The notes below the pieces were generated by a model. That model saw only the letters and a program-made list of their open reading frames with translations. It was not told where the DNA came from and did no database searches. Shown piece by piece: positions 53,704-61,128 of a DNA stretch of 64,000 bases. Position numbers and translations under genes: made by a program. Positions within the stretch are counted from its first letter, which is position 1. Each line of letters begins with the position of its first letter. Source of the DNA: Alphaproteobacteria bacterium (GTDB taxonomy: Bacteria; Myxococcota_A; UBA796; GCA-2862545). The stretch is taken from NCBI GenBank assembly GCA_020632875.1, contig JACKET010000001.1:930001-994000 (forward strand), read 5' to 3'.

Positions 53704-54467
53704 CCGTGCAGCCCGACCCCGCGCGCCACGGCGGCACCGATGCCCGCGGACGCCTCTTCGTACGCCAGCGCGGCCTCTTCGTAGCGCCGGCGCTCGACCG
53801 TGATGCGGTTCGTGATCCCCGACACCTCGTGCTGCAGGTTGGCGCGCGACATCTGCGTGGACGGGTCGTCGGCCGGGGGCAACGTGCCGAGCGCCTCGGC
53901 CATCGCGAGCCCGAGCGCGTCGGAGGCCGCGAGCTTGGCGTCGATCGTGTCGGCGGCCTTGAGCGCGGCGGCCTTCGCGGTGAGCTCTCGCGCTTCGCCA
54001 CCCGCCAGCGCGACGAGCTGCGGGGCGAGCGCCGCCTGGCGGTCGAGCACGGTCTCGAGGTTCTTCTCGGCGTGGCGCTTCGCGGAGAGGGCTTCGTCCA
54101 TGCGGGCGTCGGCCGAGAGCACGACGATGCCCGTGACCCCGGAGATGCCGACGAATCCGAGCCCGAGCGCGGCGAGCAGGGCGACACCCGCCATGCCGAA
54201 GCGGGCGCGCGTCTTCGAGGCCTCGGCGGCCTCGGCCTTCTCGCGGCGCGCGTCTTCTTCGCGCTGGGCCTTGAGCTGGTTGATCGCGCGGTCGACGTAG
54301 GCCGGGTCGATATCGAGCTCGGCGGCCACCTTTCGTACGTCGTCGACGCTCGCGACGGGCTTCGCGTCGACATCGGCATCCTGCAGCCGGGCCGCGATCT
54401 CGATGATGTCGTCGATGTCCTCGTCGGGCACGTCGGGCCGGCGGACGAGCGTTTCCCGGGTGGACAT
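53700..54467 (-). CDS. LemA-like single-span membrane protein
   Basis: The 255-residue product has a cytosolic helical domain (1-85, DEDIDDIIEIAARLQDADVD and VRKVAAELDIDPAYVDRAIN), one hydrophobic span (about 91-118) and a helical C-terminal part. That part ends SGITNRITVERRRYEEAALA, which resembles the LemA signature (ENRI, then ARxRYNxAV). LemA proteins are membrane-anchored helical bundles often encoded beside TPM-domain proteins, and a TPM gene is divergent here. The longer N-terminal domain is not part of classical LemA. It is co-transcribed with the CPBP gene. Confidence 0.7.
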   Translation of the reverse strand: MSTRETLVRRPDVPDEDIDDIIEIAARLQDADVDAKPVASVDDVRKVAAELDIDPAYVDRAINQLKAQREEDARREKAEAAEASKTRARFGMAGVALLAALGLGFVGISGVTGIVVLSADARMDEALSAKRHAEKNLETVLDRQAALAPQLVALAGGEARELTAKAAALKAADTIDAKLAASDALGLAMAEALGTLPPADDPSTQMSRANLQHEVSGITNRITVERRRYEEAALAYEEASAGIGAAVARGVGLHG

Positions 54468-54542
54468 GGGGACCTCGCGCGGGCCTTGTATCCGGATCCT
54501 CGCGCGCTGTGATTATGCTTCCGGCACGGAGGTGAGGGACCC

Positions 54543-55640
54543 TTGATCACGTGGCTCGCAGCAGCGTCGGCGGCACCGTCCGTCACGAATCCCCGGCCGG
54601 CGAACGAATGGGTGAGCGACGCGGCCGGCGTGATCGACGCTGGCGACGAGCGTGCGCTGAACGCCCGTCTCGAGGCGCTCTACCGCGACGCGGACGCCGA
54701 GATCGTCGTGGTGACGGTCGCTTCGGTGGGGTCCGAGACGCCGAAGGACGCCGCCACCGCGCTGTTCGAGCAATGGGGCGTGGGCGACCGGGAGGCCAAC
54801 AACGGCGCGCTGGTGCTGCTCGTCGTCGACGCGCGCCGGGTCGAGATCGAGGTCGGCTACGGGCTGGAGCCCGTGCTCCCGGACAGCTGGGTGGGCCAGG
54901 TGATCGCCGACCGCATGATCCCGGGCTTCAAGGCGGGGGACTACGGCGGCGGGCTGGTGTCGGGCGTCGCGGCGATCGACGAGCGGCTGCGCGCGGATCC
55001 CGGGTCGGTCCGCGAGGGGACCGGCGGAGCCGTCGGGGGCCGCGAGGCCGTCGCGGCAGGCGTCTCGCTGTTCACGGTGGGCGCGCTGTGCGCGGTGTCG
55101 ATGCTGCTCGGGCTCGCGCTCGTGCTGTCGGTGCTCGCGTGGCGGTGGTGGGTCCGGAAGCAGCGCACCTGCGAGAAGTGCGACGTGTACATGCCGCTCC
55201 TCGACGAACAGGCCGACGACGCGCACCTGACGCCGGGCCAGATCAAGGAGGAGCAGCTCGGGAGCGTCGACTGGCAGGTGCACCAGTGCCCGCAGTGCCA
55301 GGCGGTCCGCACGTTCGAGAAGGGCCGCTGGTTCTCGGGCTATTCGCGGTGCCCGCAGTGCCGGAACAAGACGAAGACCTCGCGCTCCGAGACGTTGCGC
55401 TGGCCCACGCAGTACTCCGGCGGGCTCGTCGAGGTGACGGAGAGCTGCGCGTTCTGCTCGCACCACCGGCGCTACCGGCGGCACACGCCTCCGCTGCCGC
55501 GCGTCCATGTGAGCTCCGGTGGCCGCGGTGGCGGCGGATTCGGCGGCGGTGGGTTCGGGGGATTCGGCGGTGGTGGCGGCGGAGGCGGGAGCTTCGGCGG
55601 CGGTCGCTCGGGTGGCGGAGGTGCCGGCGGGTCCTGGTGA
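54543..55640 (+). CDS. TPM-domain (YgcG/Psb32) membrane protein with zinc-ribbon-like C-terminus
   Basis: The start is TTG 54543, preceded by GGAGGTGAGGG. The 365-residue product has a signal region (MITWLAAASAAP), then a TPM domain (about 20-150): NEWVSDAAGVIDAGDERALN, EIVVVTVASVG and RVEIEVGYGLEPVLPDSWVG. A membrane span (about 177-202) follows, then four CxxC-like pairs (CEKCD, CPQCQ, CPQCR, CAFCSHH) that look like zinc ribbons, and a very Gly-rich end (GGGFGGGGFGGFGGGG). TPM proteins are often paired with LemA and thought to act in envelope or protein turnover. The cysteine insert is not usual. It is divergent from the LemA-like gene. Confidence 0.88.
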   Translation: MITWLAAASAAPSVTNPRPANEWVSDAAGVIDAGDERALNARLEALYRDADAEIVVVTVASVGSETPKDAATALFEQWGVGDREANNGALVLLVVDARRVEIEVGYGLEPVLPDSWVGQVIADRMIPGFKAGDYGGGLVSGVAAIDERLRADPGSVREGTGGAVGGREAVAAGVSLFTVGALCAVSMLLGLALVLSVLAWRWWVRKQRTCEKCDVYMPLLDEQADDAHLTPGQIKEEQLGSVDWQVHQCPQCQAVRTFEKGRWFSGYSRCPQCRNKTKTSRSETLRWPTQYSGGLVEVTESCAFCSHHRRYRRHTPPLPRVHVSSGGRGGGGFGGGGFGGFGGGGGGGGSFGGGRSGGGGAGGSW

Positions 55641-55712
55641 CGGCGTATGGAATCCGGGATCAATGACTGATCCGAAATTCCAGATGGCAGAACGTCCATG
55701 CTGCCGGGGACG

Positions 55713-55721
55713 TGATACAAT
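55713..55721 (+). promoter_or_regulatory. Extended -10 promoter before pseudokinase gene
   Basis: TGATACAAT (55713-55721) combines the TGn extension with a five-of-six -10 hexamer. A transcript would begin near 55728 and have a leader of about 38 bases with GAGG (57-60) six bases before the ATG at 55767. No clear -35 is seen, as expected for extended -10 promoters. The flanking DNA is unusually AT-rich. Confidence 0.5.
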
Positions 55722-55766
55722 GCGGGTGCGCGACGCCGCGCTTGCTTGTTGTTTTTGAGGTTTGTG

Positions 55767-57287
55767 ATGCACGAACCGGGTCTGCACCTCACCCGTCGTT
55801 CCCCTCCGCTGGAGGAGGGCTGTCGTATCGCCGGGCGCTATCGCCTCGGTGGCCGTGTCGAAGCCCGCACGGATCTCCATCAGTACGAGGCCTGGGACGA
55901 AGAGAACGCGCGATGGGTGCTGCTCGTGGTCGAGCACACGCCGTCCGTCCGTGATGCCCGTCTCGTCCACCACGGCATCGCGCAGCGCGAGGACGTGGGC
56001 TGCATCGGCGAGTGGTTCGTCAGCGTCATCGATCCGGGCCCGGGCGAAGGGCTGCCGCGGCTGCTGGGCCGGCTGGGCGCCGGCACGCCGCTCGACCTCG
56101 AGAGCACGATGATCGTGGGCCTCGGCCTGTGCGAAGCGCTCACGCACGTCGGTCGCTGGGGCCTGTACCACGGCGATCTCAGCGCCCGCGCGCTGCACGT
56201 GAGCCCGCAGCTCGACCCCGTGCTGCTCGACTTCCCGTCCAACCCCGGCGGGCGCCTGTCGCCTGCCGCGATCCCGTTCGCGAGCCCCGAGCGGCTGCTG
56301 GGCCACGCGGGCGACACGCGCAGCGACGTGTACGCGATCGCCGCCCTCCTCTACACGCTCCGCGTCGGGCACCCGCCGTTCGGATGGAACGAGCACCAGG
56401 CGCGCGAAGGGCACTTCTACGACGCCGTGATCGCGCATCCGCGCATCCCCGAGCCCGTGATGGAGGTGCTGCTCACGGCGCTCGAGAAGCCGCCGCGCCT
56501 GCGCTACCCCGACCCGCACGCCCTCGCGACCGCCCTCACCGAGGCGTACGAGCGCGCGGCCGGCTGGTCCGAAGACGAGCCCCTCCCTGGCTTTGGTGGG
56601 GACGAGACGGAAGAGGTCCCGCTCGAGGAGGCGGAGACGGTCCGTGCCCGTGCGATCCCCGTGCTGTCGCCCGATCCGGGCACCACGTGGGAGTCCTTCA
56701 CCCGCGACGAGCCGCTCGAGCTCCTCCCCACGGCCGACGATCTCTCGCTGCCGGCGGCCCTCGCCGCGGATCCCCTGTCGGAGATCGAGCTCGAGCTCGA
56801 CGACTCCGACGACCGCACGCTCGAGCTCGGGCCCGACATGCTCGACCTGCTCGCCGACCAGCCCGAGCTGCCGCGTGCCGAGCTGCCGCGTGCCGAGCTG
56901 CCGCCGACGACCGGGCGCCGCTTCCCGGGCGACCGGTTGGCGCGTCCGGCGTACATCCCGGCGGCTGCGCCGCCGCCCGCGCCGCGCTCGGTGCCGTACT
57001 TCACGTCTCCCGCGCCGATCGCCGCGAGTCGGCAGCCCGTCCGCCGGCGGATGGAGCCCGACTCCCTCGAGATGGAGATGGACCCGGCCGCGCCGGACGA
57101 CGTCTACCTCGGCCAGCACCCCGACGAGTGGGTCGACACGCTGCCCCCGGCGCGTCCCCGCGAGACCACCGTGATCGAAGAGGAGTCGCTGCCCCTCATG
57201 GTCCTCGCCGCCGTGTGCGCGCTGGCCGTGGGCATGGCGAGCGCCGCGTCGGTGCTGGCGTTCCTCCTGGCCCAGATCACGCTCTGA
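55767..57287 (+). CDS. Membrane-anchored pseudokinase (Hanks-type, degenerate)
   Basis: The 506-residue product from ATG 55767 (SD GAGG) has a kinase-like fold with lost catalytic residues. There is no glycine-rich loop (GRVEARTDLHQYEAW), no VAxK lysine (VLLVVE), HRD is changed to HGD (135-137) without the following Lys and Asn, and DFG is changed to DFP (155-157). The activation end is intact-looking (FASPERLLGH), followed by SDVYAIAALLYTLRVGHPPF. A long Asp/Glu- and Pro-rich linker (280-470) ends in one C-terminal hydrophobic span (about 476-503), making it tail-anchored. It cannot be expected to phosphorylate; a scaffold or allosteric role is inferred. Confidence 0.85.
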   Translation: MHEPGLHLTRRSPPLEEGCRIAGRYRLGGRVEARTDLHQYEAWDEENARWVLLVVEHTPSVRDARLVHHGIAQREDVGCIGEWFVSVIDPGPGEGLPRLLGRLGAGTPLDLESTMIVGLGLCEALTHVGRWGLYHGDLSARALHVSPQLDPVLLDFPSNPGGRLSPAAIPFASPERLLGHAGDTRSDVYAIAALLYTLRVGHPPFGWNEHQAREGHFYDAVIAHPRIPEPVMEVLLTALEKPPRLRYPDPHALATALTEAYERAAGWSEDEPLPGFGGDETEEVPLEEAETVRARAIPVLSPDPGTTWESFTRDEPLELLPTADDLSLPAALAADPLSEIELELDDSDDRTLELGPDMLDLLADQPELPRAELPRAELPPTTGRRFPGDRLARPAYIPAAAPPPAPRSVPYFTSPAPIAASRQPVRRRMEPDSLEMEMDPAAPDDVYLGQHPDEWVDTLPPARPRETTVIEEESLPLMVLAAVCALAVGMASAASVLAFLLAQITL

Positions 57288-57290
57288 CCG

Positions 57291-57323
57291 ATGTCTCTCT
57301 GGGGTCTGACCCCAGGAGGACAT
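57291..57323. repeat. REP-like palindrome, copy 2
   Basis: Arms 57291-57306 and 57308-57323 pair at 14 of 16 positions around a central T; the core TGGGGTCTGACCCCA is identical to copy 1. The flank CCGTCGAGCGTTTGAAGT also matches. It begins 4 bases past the pseudokinase stop codon. Confidence 0.8.
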
Positions 57324-57430
57324 CCGTCGAGCGTTTGAAGTGGGGCCAGCCCTGGATCCTCGAGAGCTCGATGTCGAGATGAATTTGGTTGTAACTTGCT
57401 AATCGAACGGCCCTCGGTGAGGGCGGGACG

Positions 57431-57471
57431 ACCGATGTCTCTGTGGGGTCTGACCCTGTAGAGACATCGGT
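57431..57471. repeat. REP-like palindrome, copy 3
   Basis: Arms extend to 20 bp (ACCGATGTC ... GACATCGGT), with three mismatches near the centre. Core TGGGGTCTGACCC. The right flank GTCGATCGTTC runs into the stop codon of the gene at 57479. The sequence between copies 2 and 3 (57344-57430) shows no gene; a small hairpin CCCTC-GGT-GAGGG is at 57413-57425. Confidence 0.75.
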
Positions 57472-57478
57472 CGATCGT

Positions 57479-58369
57479 TCAGGGTTCGCGGAGCGCGGCG
57501 AACCGCGGGTCGAGGTCGGCGACCCAGTGCATCGAGTAGGCCCGCGCGAGCACGGTGAGCGGCAGGAACACGACCGCCGACATCCCGGGCAGCAGCATCA
57601 GGCAGAACAAGAGGCACGACACCATCACGGTGAGCACGCTGATCGCCGTGCCCAGCAGCAGGCGCACGAACAGGAACTCCACGAGCCCGAGCAGGCCGAA
57701 GCCATCGGCCTCCCGCACGCTGCCGAGGGCGTGCAGCACGCCCTCCTCCTCGACGTACATCACGGGCGCCGCGAGCTCGCGGACGAAGAAGTCCAGCACC
57801 ATGCCGAGCAGCAGGATGGGCCCGAGCACCGCGGCGATCGCGGCGGCGCCGGGCACCCAGGCCCCGGGCTCGTCCACCGCCATCGACCCGATGCCCATGA
57901 GCGCGATGCCGACCGCGCCGAGCCACCCGAGCCCGAAGAGCGCCGCGCCGAGCCGGAACCGGAACCACGCGAGCGCGTCGGCCCGGTGCGCGACGGTGTT
58001 CCAGTGCTCGAGCCGCGCGTCGTTCGTCGCGATGCCGTGGATGAGCATGAACGTGCCGCGGCTCGACAGGAACGTGGCGATCGCCCACACGAGCAGGAAC
58101 GCGACGAGCGCGGCCATGGCCAACGCCACCACCGCGCCCGCCGTCGCGCCCGCCGCTGCAGGGCTGTCGGAGAGCAGGCCCGCGATGTCCTGCATCCCGC
58201 CGCCCTCTTCGGAGCTGCTCGTCTGGAAGCTCGCGTCGGGGCTGGAGCAGTTGGCGAGCCACGCGAACAGCGCGAAGAGCACGTACTTCGCGAGGTCGAA
58301 CGGGCGGAAGAGGATGGCGACCATCCGCTCCGCGGCGCTCGACAGCGCGGAGATCGAGGATCCGGGCAT
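57479..58369 (-). CDS. Polytopic membrane protein, unknown
   Basis: The start at 58367-58369 (MPGSSISALSSAAERMVAIL) is supported by GGAGG and gives 296 residues. There are about six strong hydrophobic segments: about 26-42, 75-100, 135-160, 175-200, 225-250 and 255-280. Charged loops (DARLEHWNTVAHRADALAWF) lie between. No catalytic signature or known family is seen. It is the last of the minus-strand genes running from the sigma factor side, 34 bp downstream of the VWA gene, so it may be part of that transcript. Confidence 0.78.
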   Translation of the reverse strand: MPGSSISALSSAAERMVAILFRPFDLAKYVLFALFAWLANCSSPDASFQTSSSEEGGGMQDIAGLLSDSPAAAGATAGAVVALAMAALVAFLLVWAIATFLSSRGTFMLIHGIATNDARLEHWNTVAHRADALAWFRFRLGAALFGLGWLGAVGIALMGIGSMAVDEPGAWVPGAAAIAAVLGPILLLGMVLDFFVRELAAPVMYVEEEGVLHALGSVREADGFGLLGLVEFLFVRLLLGTAISVLTVMVSCLLFCLMLLPGMSAVVFLPLTVLARAYSMHWVADLDPRFAALREP

Positions 58370-58403
58370 GCTTCCCTCCGGAGATGCCCGGCTCTCTACC
58401 CGA

Positions 58404-60584
58404 TCACTGCAGCCCGAGCCGCATCGCGCCCTGGATGGCCTGACGGAGCTCCCCGTCGTCCTCGGCGTACTCGGGACGGACGGGCAGCAGGTCGTCGAGC
58501 GAGGAGAGCGCGGGGCCGGGGTGCATGCGCAGCCGCTCCGCAAAGGCCGCAGCGACCACGGCCACCCGCGTGTCGTCGGACGCTTCGCGCAGCGTCTCGC
58601 GCGGGGTGCCGACGAGCTTCATCGCCCGCTCCACCGCCGGAGCGCCTTCCGCGCCGGGCGCCTCGTAGCGCACGCGCAGGTCGCCGAGCACCGACGACAC
58701 GGACGGATCGACGAGCTTCACCTCGTACAGCGCGGTGACCTGGTGCCCGGCGCCCACCTCGCCCGCGTCCACGCGGTCGTTGCGGAAGTCGCGGTCGGCG
58801 ATCTGCCGGTTGTCGTACCCGATCTGGCGCCACTCCGAGACGACGGCCGGGTCGAACTCCACCTGGAGCTTCACGTCGCGCGCGATGGTCTGCAGCGTGC
58901 CGGTGAGCCCGTCCACCAGGACCTTCCGCGCGTCCTTCTCGTTCGCGATGTAGTGGTAGTGGCCATCGCCCTTGTCGGCGAGCCGCTCCATCACGTCGTC
59001 GCGGTAGTTGCCGGTTCCGAAGCCGAGGGTCGTGAGCGTGATGCCCCGGTCGGCCGCGGCGCGGAGCTTCTGCGCGAGGCGGTCGGCGTCGGTCTCGCCG
59101 ACGTTCGCGTCGCCGTCGCTCGCGAGCACCACGCGGTTCACGGCGCCCGGCTCGAGCGTCTGCGAAGCGAGGCCGTACGCGAGGTCGATGCCGGCACCCA
59201 TCGCCGTGCCGCCCGACGACGCCAGGCCGTCGATGGCGCGCAGGATGGTCGAGCGCTCGGTGACGGACGTGGGCTCGAGCGCGATGCGCGTGTTCCCGGC
59301 GTACGTCACGACCGCCACGGTGTCGCCGTCGCGCAGCTCCTGGACGAGCATCTTCAGGCCCTGCTTCACGAGCGGCAGGCGGTCGGCCGACTGCATCGAG
59401 CCCGACACGTCGACGAGGAACGTGAGGTGCACGGGCTTGCGCTCGAACACGCTGATCCGCTTGCCCTGCACGCCGATCCGCACGATGTGCCGGTCGGCGT
59501 CGAAGGGCGAGGGCACGACCTCGGTGCTCGCCGCGAACGGGCCGCTCGTCGGCCCCTCGTAGTCGTAGCGGAACGCGTTGACGAGCTCCTCGGTCCGCAC
59601 CTCGCCGGGCTGCGGGAGGTAGCCTTCGGAAATCGCCCGCCGCGACCGGGTCCACGCGCCGGTGTCGACATCCACGGAGAACGTCGAGAGCGCGTCGGTG
59701 GTGGTGAGCGTGTGTGCGGGCCGCCAGCCGCGGGCACCGCCGGAATTCCCCTGGACGAGCACGTTCGCGAAGCGCCCGTCCGCGTCGACGTACCCGAGCT
59801 GCGAGAGCACGTCGGCCACACCGTCGCCGTTCCGGGGCGCCCGCTGGGCGTACCCGAGCGCCTCCTGCCAGTCTCCGTCGTCGTCACCGTAGCTGCCGCG
59901 GTTCCGGCGCACCTTCCCGTCCGCGACCTGCTTGTCGAGCAGCGGGTGGCTCGAGCTCGCGTTGGACACGCCCGTGGGCTCGACCAACCGGTCGAGGTCG
60001 TAGGAGTGCCCGCTGGCGTCGCCGCCCGACGGGAGCGTCGTGGTCGTGTCGACCGCTCCGCCGAGCTGGAGCCGTCCCGGCGAGGGAACGAGGTTCGAGG
60101 CGTTGCCCTGTGCGTCCCCGTTGGAGTCGAAGGGGTTGCGCGGCTCGACCAGCCGCTCTCCGGCGATGACGCCCTGGCCCTGCTGGCCTCCCCGGTTCTT
60201 CTCGCCCGTCGAGGGCACGTCGGTCCACGCCTCGAACCCGAGGTCCGCGACGGCATCGCCGCCCGGAGCGCTCGTCGCACCCGTGCCCGGCACCTCTTCG
60301 ATCGAGAGCTGCGAGAACCGCTCGGGCACCGGCTCCGCGCTGCCCGTCACGAGCATCGGCGCCGTCCCCACGGCCACGAGCGCGGCCGCAGCGGCCAGCC
60401 CGACCACGCCGAGCCCGAGCCAGGCTCGGTACCCCCGCGTGTCGTTCGCCGGACGCCGCTCGGCCGAGGCGGGCTCGGCCGCGGTGTCGGCCTCGGCCTC
60501 CATCGCGAGCAGCTTGTCGAGGAAGGCCGGCTCGGCCTCGTGATTCGCGTACCAGTCCTGGATTTCGTTGTCGAGATCGCTCAC
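58404..60584 (-). CDS. Membrane VWA-domain protein (YfbK-like)
   Basis: The 726-residue product from GTG 60582-60584 has a cytosolic N-terminus (1-50), one membrane span (about 53-77) and a Gly/Asn-rich linker. A YfbK-type N-terminal domain follows (about 280-370, TFSVDVDTGAWTRSRRAISE), then a von Willebrand factor A domain with an intact MIDAS motif DVSGSM (from Asp392), and a C-terminal YfbK-like domain. VWA domains bind ligands through a metal ion; here it would be outside the cytoplasm. The start overlaps the sigma-factor stop by 4 bp (GTGA). The N-terminal cytosolic segment, membrane span and pairing with a sigma gene suggest an anti-sigma-like sensor, but no zinc motif is present. Confidence 0.87.
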   Translation of the reverse strand: MSDLDNEIQDWYANHEAEPAFLDKLLAMEAEADTAAEPASAERRPANDTRGYRAWLGLGVVGLAAAAALVAVGTAPMLVTGSAEPVPERFSQLSIEEVPGTGATSAPGGDAVADLGFEAWTDVPSTGEKNRGGQQGQGVIAGERLVEPRNPFDSNGDAQGNASNLVPSPGRLQLGGAVDTTTTLPSGGDASGHSYDLDRLVEPTGVSNASSSHPLLDKQVADGKVRRNRGSYGDDDGDWQEALGYAQRAPRNGDGVADVLSQLGYVDADGRFANVLVQGNSGGARGWRPAHTLTTTDALSTFSVDVDTGAWTRSRRAISEGYLPQPGEVRTEELVNAFRYDYEGPTSGPFAASTEVVPSPFDADRHIVRIGVQGKRISVFERKPVHLTFLVDVSGSMQSADRLPLVKQGLKMLVQELRDGDTVAVVTYAGNTRIALEPTSVTERSTILRAIDGLASSGGTAMGAGIDLAYGLASQTLEPGAVNRVVLASDGDANVGETDADRLAQKLRAAADRGITLTTLGFGTGNYRDDVMERLADKGDGHYHYIANEKDARKVLVDGLTGTLQTIARDVKLQVEFDPAVVSEWRQIGYDNRQIADRDFRNDRVDAGEVGAGHQVTALYEVKLVDPSVSSVLGDLRVRYEAPGAEGAPAVERAMKLVGTPRETLREASDDTRVAVVAAAFAERLRMHPGPALSSLDDLLPVRPEYAEDDGELRQAIQGAMRLGLQ

Positions 60585-61054
60585 AGCAGCACCTCCTTGG
60601 CGGTCTCAGCATCGAAAGCCGCGAGCACCTTCTGGCGCGCGCGGTGGAGGAGGGAGAGGACGGTGTTCCTCGGGGTGTTCGTCAGCTCGCCGATCTCGGC
60701 GGCCGTGTGGCCCTCGACGGCGTTGAGGTAGAGCGCCTCGCGCTCTTCGGGGCGCAGGACGGCGAGCGCCTGGGCGAGCAGCTGTCTGCGGGCGGCGTGG
60801 GTCTCGGCGCCCACCAGCGCGCTCGCATAGAGGTCGGGCACGTCGGTGGGCACGATGGACACGACCTTGTCCCGCCTGCGTTCGTCGAGGAACGCATTGC
60901 GGATGGCCGCATAGAGGTAGCCCTTGTGTCGCGGGCCACCCGACTTCAGCACCCTGGCCCAGGCTTCCTGCAGGAGGTCCTCCGCCTGGGCCTTGTCGTG
61001 GGTCAACGACAGGGCGTAGCGGAAGCCGTTCTGCAGGAGGGTTCGCGTATCCAT
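60581..61054 (-). CDS. ECF-type RNA polymerase sigma factor
   Basis: The 157-residue product starts MDTRTLLQNGFRYALSLTHD. Sigma region 2 is seen in DKAQAEDLLQEAWARVLKSG and YLYAAIRNAFLDERRRDKV. Region 4 has VLRPEEREALYLNAVEGHTA, AAEIGELTNTPRNTVLSLLH and RARQKVLAAF. It lacks any C-terminal extension. ECF sigmas direct RNA polymerase to a small regulon in response to envelope signals. The overlap with the VWA membrane protein (GTGA) indicates they form a sensor pair. SD GGGAG precedes the ATG. Confidence 0.93.
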   Translation of the reverse strand: MDTRTLLQNGFRYALSLTHDKAQAEDLLQEAWARVLKSGGPRHKGYLYAAIRNAFLDERRRDKVVSIVPTDVPDLYASALVGAETHAARRQLLAQALAVLRPEEREALYLNAVEGHTAAEIGELTNTPRNTVLSLLHRARQKVLAAFDAETAKEVLL

Positions 61055-61090
61055 CGCCACTCCCGTCCGACTCGGCCCCCAGACGGATGG

Positions 61091-61123
61091 ACCCCGCGGG
61101 TGATTGCGGGGTTCGCGTTTTTT
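61091..61123 (+). terminator. Terminator-like hairpin on the plus strand
   Basis: ACCCCGC (61091-61097) and GCGGGGT (61106-61112) form a 7-bp stem, extendable by wobble pairs, with an eight-base loop. TTTTTT follows at 61118-61123. It would end plus-strand transcripts, yet both neighbouring genes are on the minus strand, so it may block antisense RNA or be fortuitous. Confidence 0.4.
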
Positions 61124-61128
61124 CTCGA

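Noticed and set aside
57411..57430. A terminator after the pseudokinase (CCCTC-GGT-GAGGG hairpin)
   Set aside because: The stem is short and is not followed by a T run on either strand.
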